56,846 nt of DNA from Amycolatopsis coloradensis. Its GTDB lineage: Bacteria; Actinomycetota; Actinomycetes; Mycobacteriales; Pseudonocardiaceae. The stretch lies in contig NZ_MQUQ01000014.1 in assembly GCF_001953865.1 (NCBI RefSeq), forward strand, positions 1 to 56,846. Direction: 5' to 3'. Shown piece by piece: positions 16,033 through 23,087 of the stretch; the stretch's first letter is position 1, and each line of letters starts with the position of its first letter. A program made the position numbers and the translations under genes. The notes beneath the pieces are model-generated. The model searched no databases. It had not been told where the DNA came from and was given only the letters and a program-made list of their open reading frames with translations.

Positions 16033-16576
16033 CGGCCTGCCAGGTGTCCGCGGTGAGCAGCACTTTCGTGCCGTCCGGCTTGACCGGGAACCACGCGTCG
16101 TCGACGCCCTGCCCGCCGGTGTTGCCGGGCATCGCGTCCTTCGCGTTGCGGTACAGCGGCCAGCCCGCGAGCGTGACCTGGTCCGTACCGTCGTCCCTGG
16201 TCACGGTGCCGACCAGGGCGCGGTCGATCCCGGTGACCACGAGGTCGCCGTCGGCCTTGGCGGGAATCCAGGTCCTCGAGCAGGTTTCGGTGCAATTCGA
16301 CTTCGGCGGATTCACCGTGTCCTTGTCGTAGCGGTAAAGCGTGAAACCTCCTGTGTCGGTGACGATCGGTCCGAGGTCGAACAGGATCGCCGCCGTGACA
16401 CCGGGGGCGGGTTCGGCCGCGGGGTCGGGCATTCCCGGGATCTGCCCGGTACCGGCGGTGGAGGCCGCGCCCGGAGAGCCGTTCGGTCCCGCGGTACCGG
16501 TGGTGCAGGCCGCGGTCGACGCGACCGCGGCCAAGGCGAGGGTCAGAGGTATGACCGAGCGTGACACGGGGTTCAC
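16016..16576 (-). CDS. Lipoprotein of the COG4315/PF03640 secreted-repeat family
   Basis: A 186-residue lipoprotein with a signal sequence and a lipobox ending at Cys24 (ASTAAC). The mature part has two repeats typical of this family. The first has FTLYRYDKDT followed by a CTETC pair and TWIP; the second has LAGWPLYRNAKDAMPG and DAWFPVKPDG. The family has no assigned function, though its members often lie beside ECF sigma or redox genes (my recollection). The start is GTG at 16576 with AGGAGG seven bases upstream; the longer upstream frame lacks a signal peptide at its start. It is the first gene of the redox operon, with a TGAACC-N16-CGTATC promoter about 150 bases upstream. Confidence 0.83.
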   Translation of the reverse strand: MNPVSRSVIPLTLALAAVASTAACTTGTAGPNGSPGAASTAGTGQIPGMPDPAAEPAPGVTAAILFDLGPIVTDTGGFTLYRYDKDTVNPPKSNCTETCSRTWIPAKADGDLVVTGIDRALVGTVTRDDGTDQVTLAGWPLYRNAKDAMPGNTGGQGVDDAWFPVKPDGTKVLLTADTWQADDLGL

Positions 16577-16723
16577 GGAAATCCTCCTGTCGGGGCCAGA
16601 GGAGAACGCCATCGCCGCGGGGCGACGGTGTGCGGGCAGGTTCAAGTCCACTGTGGATGTTCATGCGCCACAGTGGATTCGGCGGTGCGGGGGACAGCGC
16701 CGGGTCGGGGGTCTTCGGTAGGG

Positions 16724-16751
16724 GATACGGTCACGAAGCGGAAACGGTTCA
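16724..16751 (-). promoter_or_regulatory. ECF-type promoter (TGAACC-N16-CGTATC) for the redox operon
   Basis: Read on the minus strand, the -35 TGAACC is at 16751-16746 and the -10 CGTATC at 16729-16724, spaced 16 bases. The same two boxes and spacing recur at 18166-18193. The sequence resembles the consensus reported for M. tuberculosis SigL. The leader to the lipoprotein start is about 140 bases and contains a CCACTGTGG/CCACAGTGG inverted pair. Confidence 0.7.
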
Positions 16752-16826
16752 AAAAACTTTCCCGGGCGCCGGAACCGGGGACGGAACGGTTTTGGCACTG
16801 GACTTATCGCCCCTGAGCGCACAAAG

Positions 16827-17387
16827 ATGTGCCGCGTGGGACGCCACTCTCGGATACTGCGGCCAATAGTCGATCATGAACCCGTGTCGAACGGGCATGA
16901 CGACCTCATCAGGGCGTTGTACCAGGAGTTCGGGTCGAGCCTGATGGCGTTCGTGCTGAAACTGACCGGACACGATCGCCAGTGGGCCGAGGACGTGGTC
17001 CAGGAGACGCTCATCAAGGCGTGGCGCAACGCCGGCAAGCTCGACCGGCAGCCGGAAATGCTGCGTGCCTGGCTTTTCACCGTCGCCAGGCGCATCGTCA
17101 TCGACGGCTGGCGGAGCCGGAGCGCCCGCCCTCAAGAGGTGGAGGAACTCGAGTCGGATTCGATCGGAGTGCCGGACGAATCGGAGAAGACGCTCGCGGC
17201 CATGATCGTTTACGAGGCCCTGCGCGATCTTTCCCCGGAACAACGTGAAGCCGTCCAGCAGACCTACCTGCGTGACCGCACCGTGAACGAGGTCGCGGCG
17301 ACGCTCGGGGTTCCGCCGGGTACGGTGAAATCGCGGATCCACCATGCCGTGCGTGCGCTGCGCAGGGCGTTGCAGGAGCGGGGGTGA
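16827..17387 (+). CDS. ECF sigma factor, SigL-like
   Basis: A 186-residue ECF sigma factor. Region 2 spans about residues 25-95 (AEDVVQETLIKAWRN, LRAWLFTVARRIVIDGWRSR) and region 4 about 125-180 (LSPEQREAVQQTYLRDRTVNEVAATLGVPPGTVKSRIHHA). It overlaps the next gene, a zinc-finger anti-sigma factor, by GTGA. Size, partner and the flanking TGAACC-N16-CGTATC promoters fit the SigL/RslA type of actinobacteria. The ATG at 16827 has no clear ribosome site; a GTG at 16884 would give 167 residues and starts closer to region 2. It is divergent from the redox operon, which is probably its main target. Confidence 0.85.
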   Translation: MCRVGRHSRILRPIVDHEPVSNGHDDLIRALYQEFGSSLMAFVLKLTGHDRQWAEDVVQETLIKAWRNAGKLDRQPEMLRAWLFTVARRIVIDGWRSRSARPQEVEELESDSIGVPDESEKTLAAMIVYEALRDLSPEQREAVQQTYLRDRTVNEVAATLGVPPGTVKSRIHHAVRALRRALQERG

Positions 17388-18130
17388 GCGAGGTGTCCGG
17401 AGCGCCGCACACGGATATCGCCGCCTACGTCCTCGGTGTCCTCGGCGAGGAGGATCACGCCAGGTTCGAGGCGCATCTGCTGGAGTGTCCCGAATGCCAG
17501 GTCGAACTGGTGGAGATGTACCACCTGCCCGACATCCTGGACATGGTCAAGAAGAGCTGGCCGGACCCGCCCGTGAAGGGGCCGGGGCCGCGGGTGCTGC
17601 GGATGCTGCTCGCCGACGCCGCCAAGGCAGGCCGCCGGCGCAAGGTCATCCGGCTCGCGGTCGCTGCCGCCGTGCTCGTGCTCGTCGTCGGCGGACCGCT
17701 CACCGTTCTTTCGCTCACCGATCGTGAACCGGTCATCACGCAGGCCGCGCCCACCGTCATCACGTCGGTGGTGCCGTCGTCGCCGTCCAGGGAACCCGGC
17801 CCGGACGGCGGCGCCGCCCCGTTCGGCTGGTCCGAGGCGGGCAACGCGGTCGCCGCCGAGGTCACGGTCCAGGAGAAGGAGTGGGGCAGCGCGGTCGAAC
17901 TCGAACTGCGCGGCCTCACCGGCCCGATGACCTGCCAGCTTTTCGCCTACTCCCACGGCGGAGAGGCCTACGTCGTCAACAACTGGAGCGTGCCGTCCAA
18001 GGGATACGGCGTTCCCGGTTCCCCGGATCCCCTCGTCATCACCGGTTCGACGGCATTGCAGAAGGCCGACATCGAACGCTTCGAGGTCCATAAGCGGGAC
18101 GGCACCGTACTGGCCATCGTGCGCCGGTAG
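17384..18130 (+). CDS. Transmembrane zinc-finger anti-sigma factor (RslA-like)
   Basis: A 248-residue anti-sigma factor. The N-terminal cytoplasmic domain carries the ZAS motif H31-x3-C35-x2-C38, a membrane helix lies at about residues 88-110, and an extracytoplasmic domain of about 135 residues follows. The motif binds zinc and in redox-sensing members releases the sigma factor when the cysteines oxidise. It is translationally coupled to the sigma gene (GTGA). The outer domain (RskA-like C-terminal region) should sense an envelope signal, perhaps proteolytically relayed. The co-localised redox operon makes a redox or oxidant signal plausible, but this is inference. Confidence 0.86.
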   Translation: MSEVSGAPHTDIAAYVLGVLGEEDHARFEAHLLECPECQVELVEMYHLPDILDMVKKSWPDPPVKGPGPRVLRMLLADAAKAGRRRKVIRLAVAAAVLVLVVGGPLTVLSLTDREPVITQAAPTVITSVVPSSPSREPGPDGGAAPFGWSEAGNAVAAEVTVQEKEWGSAVELELRGLTGPMTCQLFAYSHGGEAYVVNNWSVPSKGYGVPGSPDPLVITGSTALQKADIERFEVHKRDGTVLAIVRR

Positions 18131-18165
18131 TTCTATAACGGAAAGATAACGTCGGGGTCGCGTTT

Positions 18166-18193
18166 TGAACCGGCTTCCGACCGGAACCGTATC
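18166..18193 (+). promoter_or_regulatory. Second ECF-type promoter (TGAACC-N16-CGTATC), downstream of the anti-sigma gene
   Basis: The -35 TGAACC is at 18166-18171 and the -10 CGTATC at 18188-18193, identical in boxes and spacing to the minus-strand promoter at 16724-16751. It points into the stretch that holds the broken small secreted-protein gene. Confidence 0.7.
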
Positions 18194-18323
18194 TCTCATT
18201 AGCCGGATCTCCCCCGGCGGGCGAACAGAAGGTTCGCCGCGAATTCGGCGGCCCCGAATGCGGCGAATGCGTCGCTCATGCCTGCGTACGACTGGTGGTT
18301 CCCGGTGCCCGGAAACGAATGAG

Positions 18324-18540
18324 GTGAGCAAGTCGTGGCACGGCCTGTCGATCGCGGTCGGTGGACTGGTGGTGTCCACCACGACCGCGGCACCAAGGTG
18401 CGGCCGAACGTCGACAAGCCGGAACCGGGTGAGAACGCGTCGGGAACCTTTTCACGAAAGCGGATTCGGGCAGCGACAGCCTGCTGGGCGCCGGTACCAC
18501 CTGCGAGAACGGTGACGTCTGGCTCGGAACGGTAATTCCC
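18324..18540 (+). pseudogene. Possible frameshifted small secreted-protein gene
   Basis: Starting at GTG 18324, the frame gives a good signal peptide (SKSWHGLSIAVGGLVVSTTTAAP), then loses sense near 18392. The next frame continues with TKVRPNVDKPEPGENASG until about 18450, and the third frame then continues with FTKADSGSDSLLGAGTTCEN and on through DVWLGTV. Both changes go in the same direction, as two single-base deletions would cause. A sigma-type promoter lies 130 bases upstream. Either this is a decayed member of the sigma regulon, or the shifts are assembly errors, or the pattern is chance. No family is recognised. Confidence 0.35.
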
Positions 18541-18631
18541 CGAAAACAATCGGGTCGTAGTCGTCCTCGGCTCACTCCGACAGCCGAGGCGGTTCAACGG
18601 AAGCGAGAACCGGCGAACAGGAGGAAATACT

Positions 18632-18677
18632 CCGGCCCGGCGGGTCCCCCCTACACCTCACCCACCCGCCGGGCCGG
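18632..18677. terminator. Hairpin with 14-bp GC-rich stem
   Basis: Arms at 18632-18645 and 18664-18677 are perfectly complementary (CCGGCCCGGCGGGT and its complement) around an 18-base C-rich loop. It follows the possible broken secreted-protein gene and probably ends transcription from the sigma region. Between 18131 and 18796 nothing else gene-like is seen. Confidence 0.55.
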
Positions 18678-18732
18678 CCCTACTCGGAAAGCGATCGACA
18701 CAACCGAAGAACGCTCCGCAAGCGTTTATCCG

Positions 18733-18781
18733 CCCTGCCGGCGGCTTCCCGAGAGGGCGGCCCGCCGGCAGGGCTCTTTCC
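18733..18781 (+). terminator. Hairpin followed by T-rich tract
   Basis: Arms at 18733-18745 and 18763-18775 form a 13-bp perfect stem (GCCCTGCCGGCGG) with a 17-base loop, followed by TCTTT. It ends only about 16 bases before the acetyltransferase start, so it either terminates upstream transcripts or folds in the leader of that gene. Confidence 0.6.
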
Positions 18782-18796
18782 GGTACGTTTGGCGGC

Positions 18797-19354
18797 ATGG
18801 GTGAGCAGAAGGACCGCATGCTGCGAGGCGAGCTGTACCGGGACAACGACCCCGAACTGGTCGCGGACCGCGAACGCGCACAGGGGCTCGTCGACCGGTT
18901 CAACGGCACGGGCGCCGAGGAGACCGGTGAGCGGGACGCGGTTCTTCGTGCACTGCTGGGAAAACTCGGTGAGGGTTCCTGGATCATGCCGCGGTTCCAG
19001 TGCGACTACGGCTATCTGATCGAGATCGGCGCCAACAGCTTCCTCAACTACGACGCCATCCTGCTCGACTGCGCCCCGATCAAGATCGGCTCGGACTGCT
19101 CGATCGGCCCGCGCTGCCAGCTGCTCACCGCGCTGCATCCGATGGAGGACCACGAACTGCGGCGGCAGCGCTGGGAATCGGCCGCGCCGATCACCATCGG
19201 GAACAACGTCTGGTTCGGCGGCGGCGTCATCGTGTGTGCCGGGGTGACCATCGGGGACGACGTCGTGGTGGGCGCGGGCAGTGTCGTCACCCGGGACCTG
19301 CCGTCGAAGGTGTTCGCCGCGGGCAATCCGGCCCGCGTCATCCGGGAGCTTTGA
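18797..19354 (+). CDS. Maltose/galactoside O-acetyltransferase (left-handed beta-helix, NodL/LacA/Maa family)
   Basis: A 185-residue hexapeptide-repeat acetyltransferase. The N-terminal Mac domain is seen in KDRMLRGELYRDNDPEL (about 5-21). The beta-helix begins near residue 75 (FQCDYGYLIEIGANSFLNYD), the catalytic His is in LLTALHP, and the C-terminal coils include ITIGNNVWFGGGVIV and NPARVIREL. It transfers acetyl from acetyl-CoA to a sugar hydroxyl; the natural acceptor is rarely known. It stands alone and converges with the Lrp gene, only three bases from its end. Confidence 0.87.
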   Translation: MGEQKDRMLRGELYRDNDPELVADRERAQGLVDRFNGTGAEETGERDAVLRALLGKLGEGSWIMPRFQCDYGYLIEIGANSFLNYDAILLDCAPIKIGSDCSIGPRCQLLTALHPMEDHELRRQRWESAAPITIGNNVWFGGGVIVCAGVTIGDDVVVGAGSVVTRDLPSKVFAAGNPARVIREL

Positions 19355-19357
19355 GAC

Positions 19358-19825
19358 CTATCCGGTCACCGGAGTGATCCGCGTGCGCCGGACGTGCTCG
19401 AAGACCATCGAGGTCCGCACGTCGGCCACCTCCGGCCGTTCGGTCAGCTTGTCGATCACGAAGGCGTAGAGGCTCTCGTTGTCGGGAACGGCCACGTGCA
19501 GGATGAAGTCCTCGGTCCCGGTGGTCACGTAGAGACCGGCGATGTCGGGCAGCGCGCTGACGAAGTTCCGGAAGTTCTCGATGTTCCGCCGCGACGGTGG
19601 GCGCACCCGGATCGCGATGAGCGCCTGTACCCCGCGGCCGATCGACGGCAGGTCCACGTCCAGCAGCGCGCCGCGGATCACGCCACGCTCGCGCAGGCCG
19701 CGGGTGCGGTCGAGGGCCGTGGTCGGCGAAACGCCCACCGCGGCGGCGACTTCACGGTTGGTCTTCCGTGCGTCCGACTGCAATTGGGCCAGGATCGCCT
19801 GATCAAGTTCGTCCAGATGCGCCAT
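19358..19825 (-). CDS. Lrp/AsnC-family transcriptional regulator
   Basis: A 155-residue regulator with an N-terminal HTH (LDELDQAILAQLQSDARKTNREVAAAVGVSPTT) and a C-terminal RAM/AsnC ligand domain (LIAIRVRPPSRR, GLYVTTGTEDFILHVAV). Such proteins respond to amino acids and form octameric rings. It starts at ATG 19825 with GGGAGG upstream and is divergent from the DUF2000 gene across 103 bases, which probably contain its operators. The DUF2000 protein is the likely target. Confidence 0.86.
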   Translation of the reverse strand: MAHLDELDQAILAQLQSDARKTNREVAAAVGVSPTTALDRTRGLRERGVIRGALLDVDLPSIGRGVQALIAIRVRPPSRRNIENFRNFVSALPDIAGLYVTTGTEDFILHVAVPDNESLYAFVIDKLTERPEVADVRTSMVFEHVRRTRITPVTG

Positions 19826-19928
19826 GTCGAGCCTCCCGCCGTATTAAGTACGAACTCGATGGACTGTACCCGTATGCGGACTTAGCTTGACCTTGTTCAT
19901 CCGTTGATGTGAGCAGGAGACCAGCTGT

Positions 19929-20405
19929 ATGTCCGAGCACGATACGGCCGTCGGGTTCACCCCCGAGGAGATCGATCCCACCGCGTCCACCCGATCGGCC
20001 AGGCTGAAATGGGTCATCGTGGTCAACAGCGACCTGCCGCCGGGGCGCGCGGTCAACGCGGCCGTGTGCACCGCCGTGGCCACCGCGACCGGGGTGAGCG
20101 GCCTCCTTGGTGATGACGCGTTCGACGCCGACGGCGAGCGGTACACGGGCCTGCCGTGGACCGGATGCTCGATCCTCTCGGCCGACGCCGAGAAGCTGCG
20201 GGCCATCCGCGCCAAGGCCGCGGCCTCGCCCGGCTGCCATGTCGCCGACATGCCCGCGGTCGCCCAGCAGATCCGGGTCTACGCCGACTTCCTCGCGACG
20301 ATGAAGGAGTTCTCGACCGAGGAGATGGACTACTGCGCCGTCGGCATCGTCGGACCGCGGAACCGGATCGACAAACTGGTCGGGAAGCTTCCGCTGATGG
20401 CTTGA
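19929..20405 (+). CDS. DUF2000 family protein
   Basis: A 158-residue protein. The core has WVIVVNSDLPPGRAVNAAVCTAVATATG, the conserved opening of DUF2000, and ends with YCAVGIVGPRNRIDKLVGKL. Members adopt a peptidyl-tRNA hydrolase II-like fold but their biochemical role is unknown; many sit next to Lrp-type regulators, as here. The start is ATG at 19929 with AGGAGA upstream. The 3' end is followed by an inverted repeat that separates it from the convergent hydrolase. Confidence 0.8.
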   Translation: MSEHDTAVGFTPEEIDPTASTRSARLKWVIVVNSDLPPGRAVNAAVCTAVATATGVSGLLGDDAFDADGERYTGLPWTGCSILSADAEKLRAIRAKAAASPGCHVADMPAVAQQIRVYADFLATMKEFSTEEMDYCAVGIVGPRNRIDKLVGKLPLMA

Positions 20406-20437
20406 GTGGGGGTGCTCACGACGCCTGAAGTACCGGA

Positions 20438-20482
20438 AGGGGTCCCCTTGAGTTCCTGGCGCCTAGCGCAGGCAAGGGGTCC
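20438..20482. terminator. AGGGGTCC-type inverted repeat between convergent genes
   Basis: GGTCCCCTTG at 20441-20450 pairs with CAAGGGGTCC at 20473-20482 with one mismatch, and the left arm is itself part of a palindrome (AAGGGGTCCCCTT). Similar GGTCC-centred hairpins end genes at 43415 and 53283. Confidence 0.55.
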
Positions 20483-20495
20483 GGCCCGGCCGGTC

Positions 20496-21287
20496 TCACG
20501 ACTCGAGGAGGTCTCGGAGTGCTTCGGTGAACTGGACCGGATTCCGTTGCGGCGCCAGATGAGCCCCCGGCATCTCGGTGAACGGCAGGCCCAGTTCCAG
20601 CGCGAGGATCTTCGCGGGGTGGTAGTGGTAATGCCCTCGGCTGCCGACGCCCGCGACCGGGAAGATCTCGGTCCTCGCCTTCCGCAACGCCCGCAGATCG
20701 GGAAGGTAGTCGAGGATTTCGGCCAGCTCGCGGCCGAACAACCGCTTCCAGTCCTCCTCGTTCGGCAGCCGGATCGCGCGCAGTTCGGGCAGCGCGGCAC
20801 CGGCGATCCCGTCGGTGAACCGTTTGAACGCCCCCATCAGGTCGCCCGCCTGCGCGAGCCGGACCTGCGCGTTGGCCTCGTCGAGCCAGCCGAGCGCGTC
20901 CGGGAGCAGCTGGACGGCCGGCGGTTCGTGGGCGACCAGCACACTCGCCGCGTCCGGGTGGCGGGCGACGAGGTCGAGGCCGATCAGGGCGCCCGCGCTG
21001 GTCCCGAACACCCGCGCGGGCCCGCCGCCGACGTGCTGAAGGACGGCGTAGGCGTCGTCGGCCTGCTTCGGCACGCTGACCGGGCCGGTGCTGGTGTCGG
21101 TGCTGCGGAAGTGGCCGCGCCGGTCGTAGCTGACGACGGTGTGGTCGTCGGCGAGCAGCTTCGTCATCGCCCGGAAGGTGTCGGCCGAACCCAGCCCGCC
21201 GGCGATCAGGAGCAGAAGCGGCCCTTCGCCGGTGCTGCGGACGTACAGCTCACCGTCCTCGACCGGACAACGACTCTCCGAGATCAT
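20496..21287 (-). CDS. Alpha/beta-fold hydrolase
   Basis: A 263-residue alpha/beta hydrolase. The oxyanion strand LLLLIAGGLGSADTF, the nucleophile elbow FGTSAGA (Ser) and the C-terminal His in MPGAHLAP are visible; the acid residue probably lies in the SRGHYHYHP region. It lies 31 bases downstream of ipdC on the same strand and may be co-transcribed with the ipd operon. A role as a thioesterase or ester hydrolase in sterol catabolism is possible but not shown. The start is ATG at 21287; an in-frame TTG at 21299 is less likely. Confidence 0.8.
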   Translation of the reverse strand: MISESRCPVEDGELYVRSTGEGPLLLLIAGGLGSADTFRAMTKLLADDHTVVSYDRRGHFRSTDTSTGPVSVPKQADDAYAVLQHVGGGPARVFGTSAGALIGLDLVARHPDAASVLVAHEPPAVQLLPDALGWLDEANAQVRLAQAGDLMGAFKRFTDGIAGAALPELRAIRLPNEEDWKRLFGRELAEILDYLPDLRALRKARTEIFPVAGVGSRGHYHYHPAKILALELGLPFTEMPGAHLAPQRNPVQFTEALRDLLES

Positions 21288-21318
21288 GGCCGAAGTCAAG
21301 CACAGCGCGTCCGTCCCC

Positions 21319-22365
21319 TCATCCGGAGGCCAGCCCCCGCAGGATGCCGGTGGCGTCGGCCACGATCGTCTCGATCAGCTCGCCGACTCCTGGCAGGTCG
21401 TCCAGCAGGCCGACGACCTGCCCGGACGCCAGCACCCCGGCGCTCCGGTCGCCCTCGACGAGTCCGGCGCGCAGCAACATCGGCGTGTTGGCGGCCATCA
21501 GGACCTGGGACCACGTCCGGTCGCCGCCGCGTTTCATGCGCAGTCCTTCGGTGGCCAGCGAGCGCCACGACAGTCCGGTCAGCCTCCGGAACTTCGCGGC
21601 GTTGCGGGTGGCCCGGGTGAGCCCGCTCACCGGACCGGCGGACTCGAGCGCGTCGACCAGTTCCGTGCGGAGCACGCGATGCGGCATCCCGTCCACCTTC
21701 CGGGTGACGACGGTGCCGTTGAGGTCACGGGCGAGGTAGTCCTGCTTGATCTCGTCGGGAACGGTGCTCTCCCGCGTGAGCAGGAACCGGGTGCCCATGG
21801 CGACCCCGGCGGCCCCGTACGCGAGAGCGGCCGCCAGCCCCCGGCCGTCGAAGAAGCCACCCGCCGCGACCACCGGGATGTCGACGGCGTCCAGGACCGA
21901 GGGCAGCAGCAGGGTCGTCGCGACCCCGCCGGTGTGCCCGCCGCCTTCGCCGCCCTGCATGATGACGGCGTCCGCGCCCCAGCCCGCGACCTTCTCCGCG
22001 TGCCGCGCGGCGCCGACCGACGGGACGACGAGGACGCCGTTGTCCTTCAGCCGCGCGATCATGTCCTTCTTCGGCGCGAGCGCGAAGGAAGCGACCCGGA
22101 CTTCCTCGCTGATGAGCAGCTCGACCCGGCGCGTGGCGTCTTCGGCGTCCGCGCGGAGGTTGACGCCGAACGGTCGCGACGTGCGGCTCTTGACCTCCTT
22201 GACCGCCGCCGCCAGCTCGTCGTAGCTCATCGTCGCGGACGCGAGGATGCCGAGACCACCGGCTTCCGCCGTCGCGGACACCAGCCGCGGCCCGGCGACC
22301 CAGCCCATCCCGGTCTGCACCACCGGGTGCCGGATCCCGGCCAGTTCGGTCAGCGCGGTCTTCAC
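21319..22365 (-). CDS. ipdC: IpdC, flavin-dependent oxidoreductase of ring C/D degradation
   Basis: A 348-residue nitronate monooxygenase/2-nitropropane dioxygenase-like TIM barrel. The start RHPVVQTGMGWVAGPRL, the GEGGGHTGG loop and the FMN phosphate-binding IPVVAAGGFFDGRG and GAAGVAMGTRFL motifs are all present. In mycobacteria and Rhodococcus IpdC works just before the ring-opening hydrolases in the HIP pathway. It is fourth in the order echA20-ipdA-ipdB-ipdC, as in Rv3550-Rv3553. The GTG start at 22365 overlaps the ipdB stop. FMN binding is supported by motif; the exact redox step is inferred from the family. Confidence 0.86.
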   Translation of the reverse strand: MKTALTELAGIRHPVVQTGMGWVAGPRLVSATAEAGGLGILASATMSYDELAAAVKEVKSRTSRPFGVNLRADAEDATRRVELLISEEVRVASFALAPKKDMIARLKDNGVLVVPSVGAARHAEKVAGWGADAVIMQGGEGGGHTGGVATTLLLPSVLDAVDIPVVAAGGFFDGRGLAAALAYGAAGVAMGTRFLLTRESTVPDEIKQDYLARDLNGTVVTRKVDGMPHRVLRTELVDALESAGPVSGLTRATRNAAKFRRLTGLSWRSLATEGLRMKRGGDRTWSQVLMAANTPMLLRAGLVEGDRSAGVLASGQVVGLLDDLPGVGELIETIVADATGILRGLASG

Positions 22366-23087
22366 GACGGGACTTCCTTGTCCCGCTGGGATTTCGGATC
22401 GAGACTGGTCCGGATCAGCAGCAGTTCGGACGCGGTCGGCAGCCGGGACTCCGCGACGTCGCCGGTGATCAGCGGGAACGACGTCGCCTCGACGACCTCG
22501 TCCACGGAAACCCCCGGATGCACGGAAACCAGCCTCGGCGCGTGGTCCTCGCCGCCGAAATCGAGGACGCCGAGATTCGTGACGACGCGGTGGACGTCGT
22601 GGTAGCGCAGCCCGGCCTCGTGCGCCCTGGCGTAACCGACACCGGACACGACGTCGACCTGGTCGACGAAGACCCGCTTGCTGTGCCGTGGTACCCAGTA
22701 GCTCGTGCGGTGGTTGGCCGTGTTGCCCGGTCCGCCGCGCACGCCGAGGAGTTGCTTCTTCGGCTGGGAATGCTCGCCGATCGCCGAGATGTTCTGGTTG
22801 CCCTCGCCGTCGATCTGGTTGGCGCCCATCACGACATGCCGTTTTCCACGTGGTACCACGGTGTCGAGGACCTTGCGGAACGGTTGCCAGCCTTCGACGA
22901 CGGCTTCGGGGGTCATCAGGTACGCCTCGCCGTCGGACAGCAGGATGTCCGGCTCGAAGGTCAACCTGGCGAGCCTGGCACCCAGCGACGGGATGAAACC
23001 CATGGGGCTCACCACGATCTCGCCGTCGCCGCGGAACAGTTCGGCGCAGGCCACGACGGCGACCTCGGCGCGTGTCGCGTCACTCAT
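22362..23087 (-). CDS. ipdB: IpdB, COCHEA-CoA hydrolase beta subunit
   Basis: A 241-residue protein of the family I CoA-transferase beta fold. It has VVSPMGFIPSLGARLA and GANQIDGEGNQNISAIG. The usual transferase SENG glutamate motif is absent and replaced by LSDGEA, in line with IpdAB acting as a hydrolase of the last steroid ring rather than as a CoA transferase. ATG at 23087 overlaps the ipdA stop by ATGA, and its own stop overlaps ipdC, so the subunits are translated in step. Earlier in-frame codons extend into ipdA and are not used. Confidence 0.87.
   Translation of the reverse strand: MSDATRAEVAVVACAELFRGDGEIVVSPMGFIPSLGARLARLTFEPDILLSDGEAYLMTPEAVVEGWQPFRKVLDTVVPRGKRHVVMGANQIDGEGNQNISAIGEHSQPKKQLLGVRGGPGNTANHRTSYWVPRHSKRVFVDQVDVVSGVGYARAHEAGLRYHDVHRVVTNLGVLDFGGEDHAPRLVSVHPGVSVDEVVEATSFPLITGDVAESRLPTASELLLIRTSLDPKSQRDKEVPS

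Noticed and set aside
22362..23087. IpdB as an active CoA transferase
   Set aside because: The SENG glutamate motif of family I transferases is absent (LSDGEA instead), and characterised IpdAB proteins act as hydrolases.
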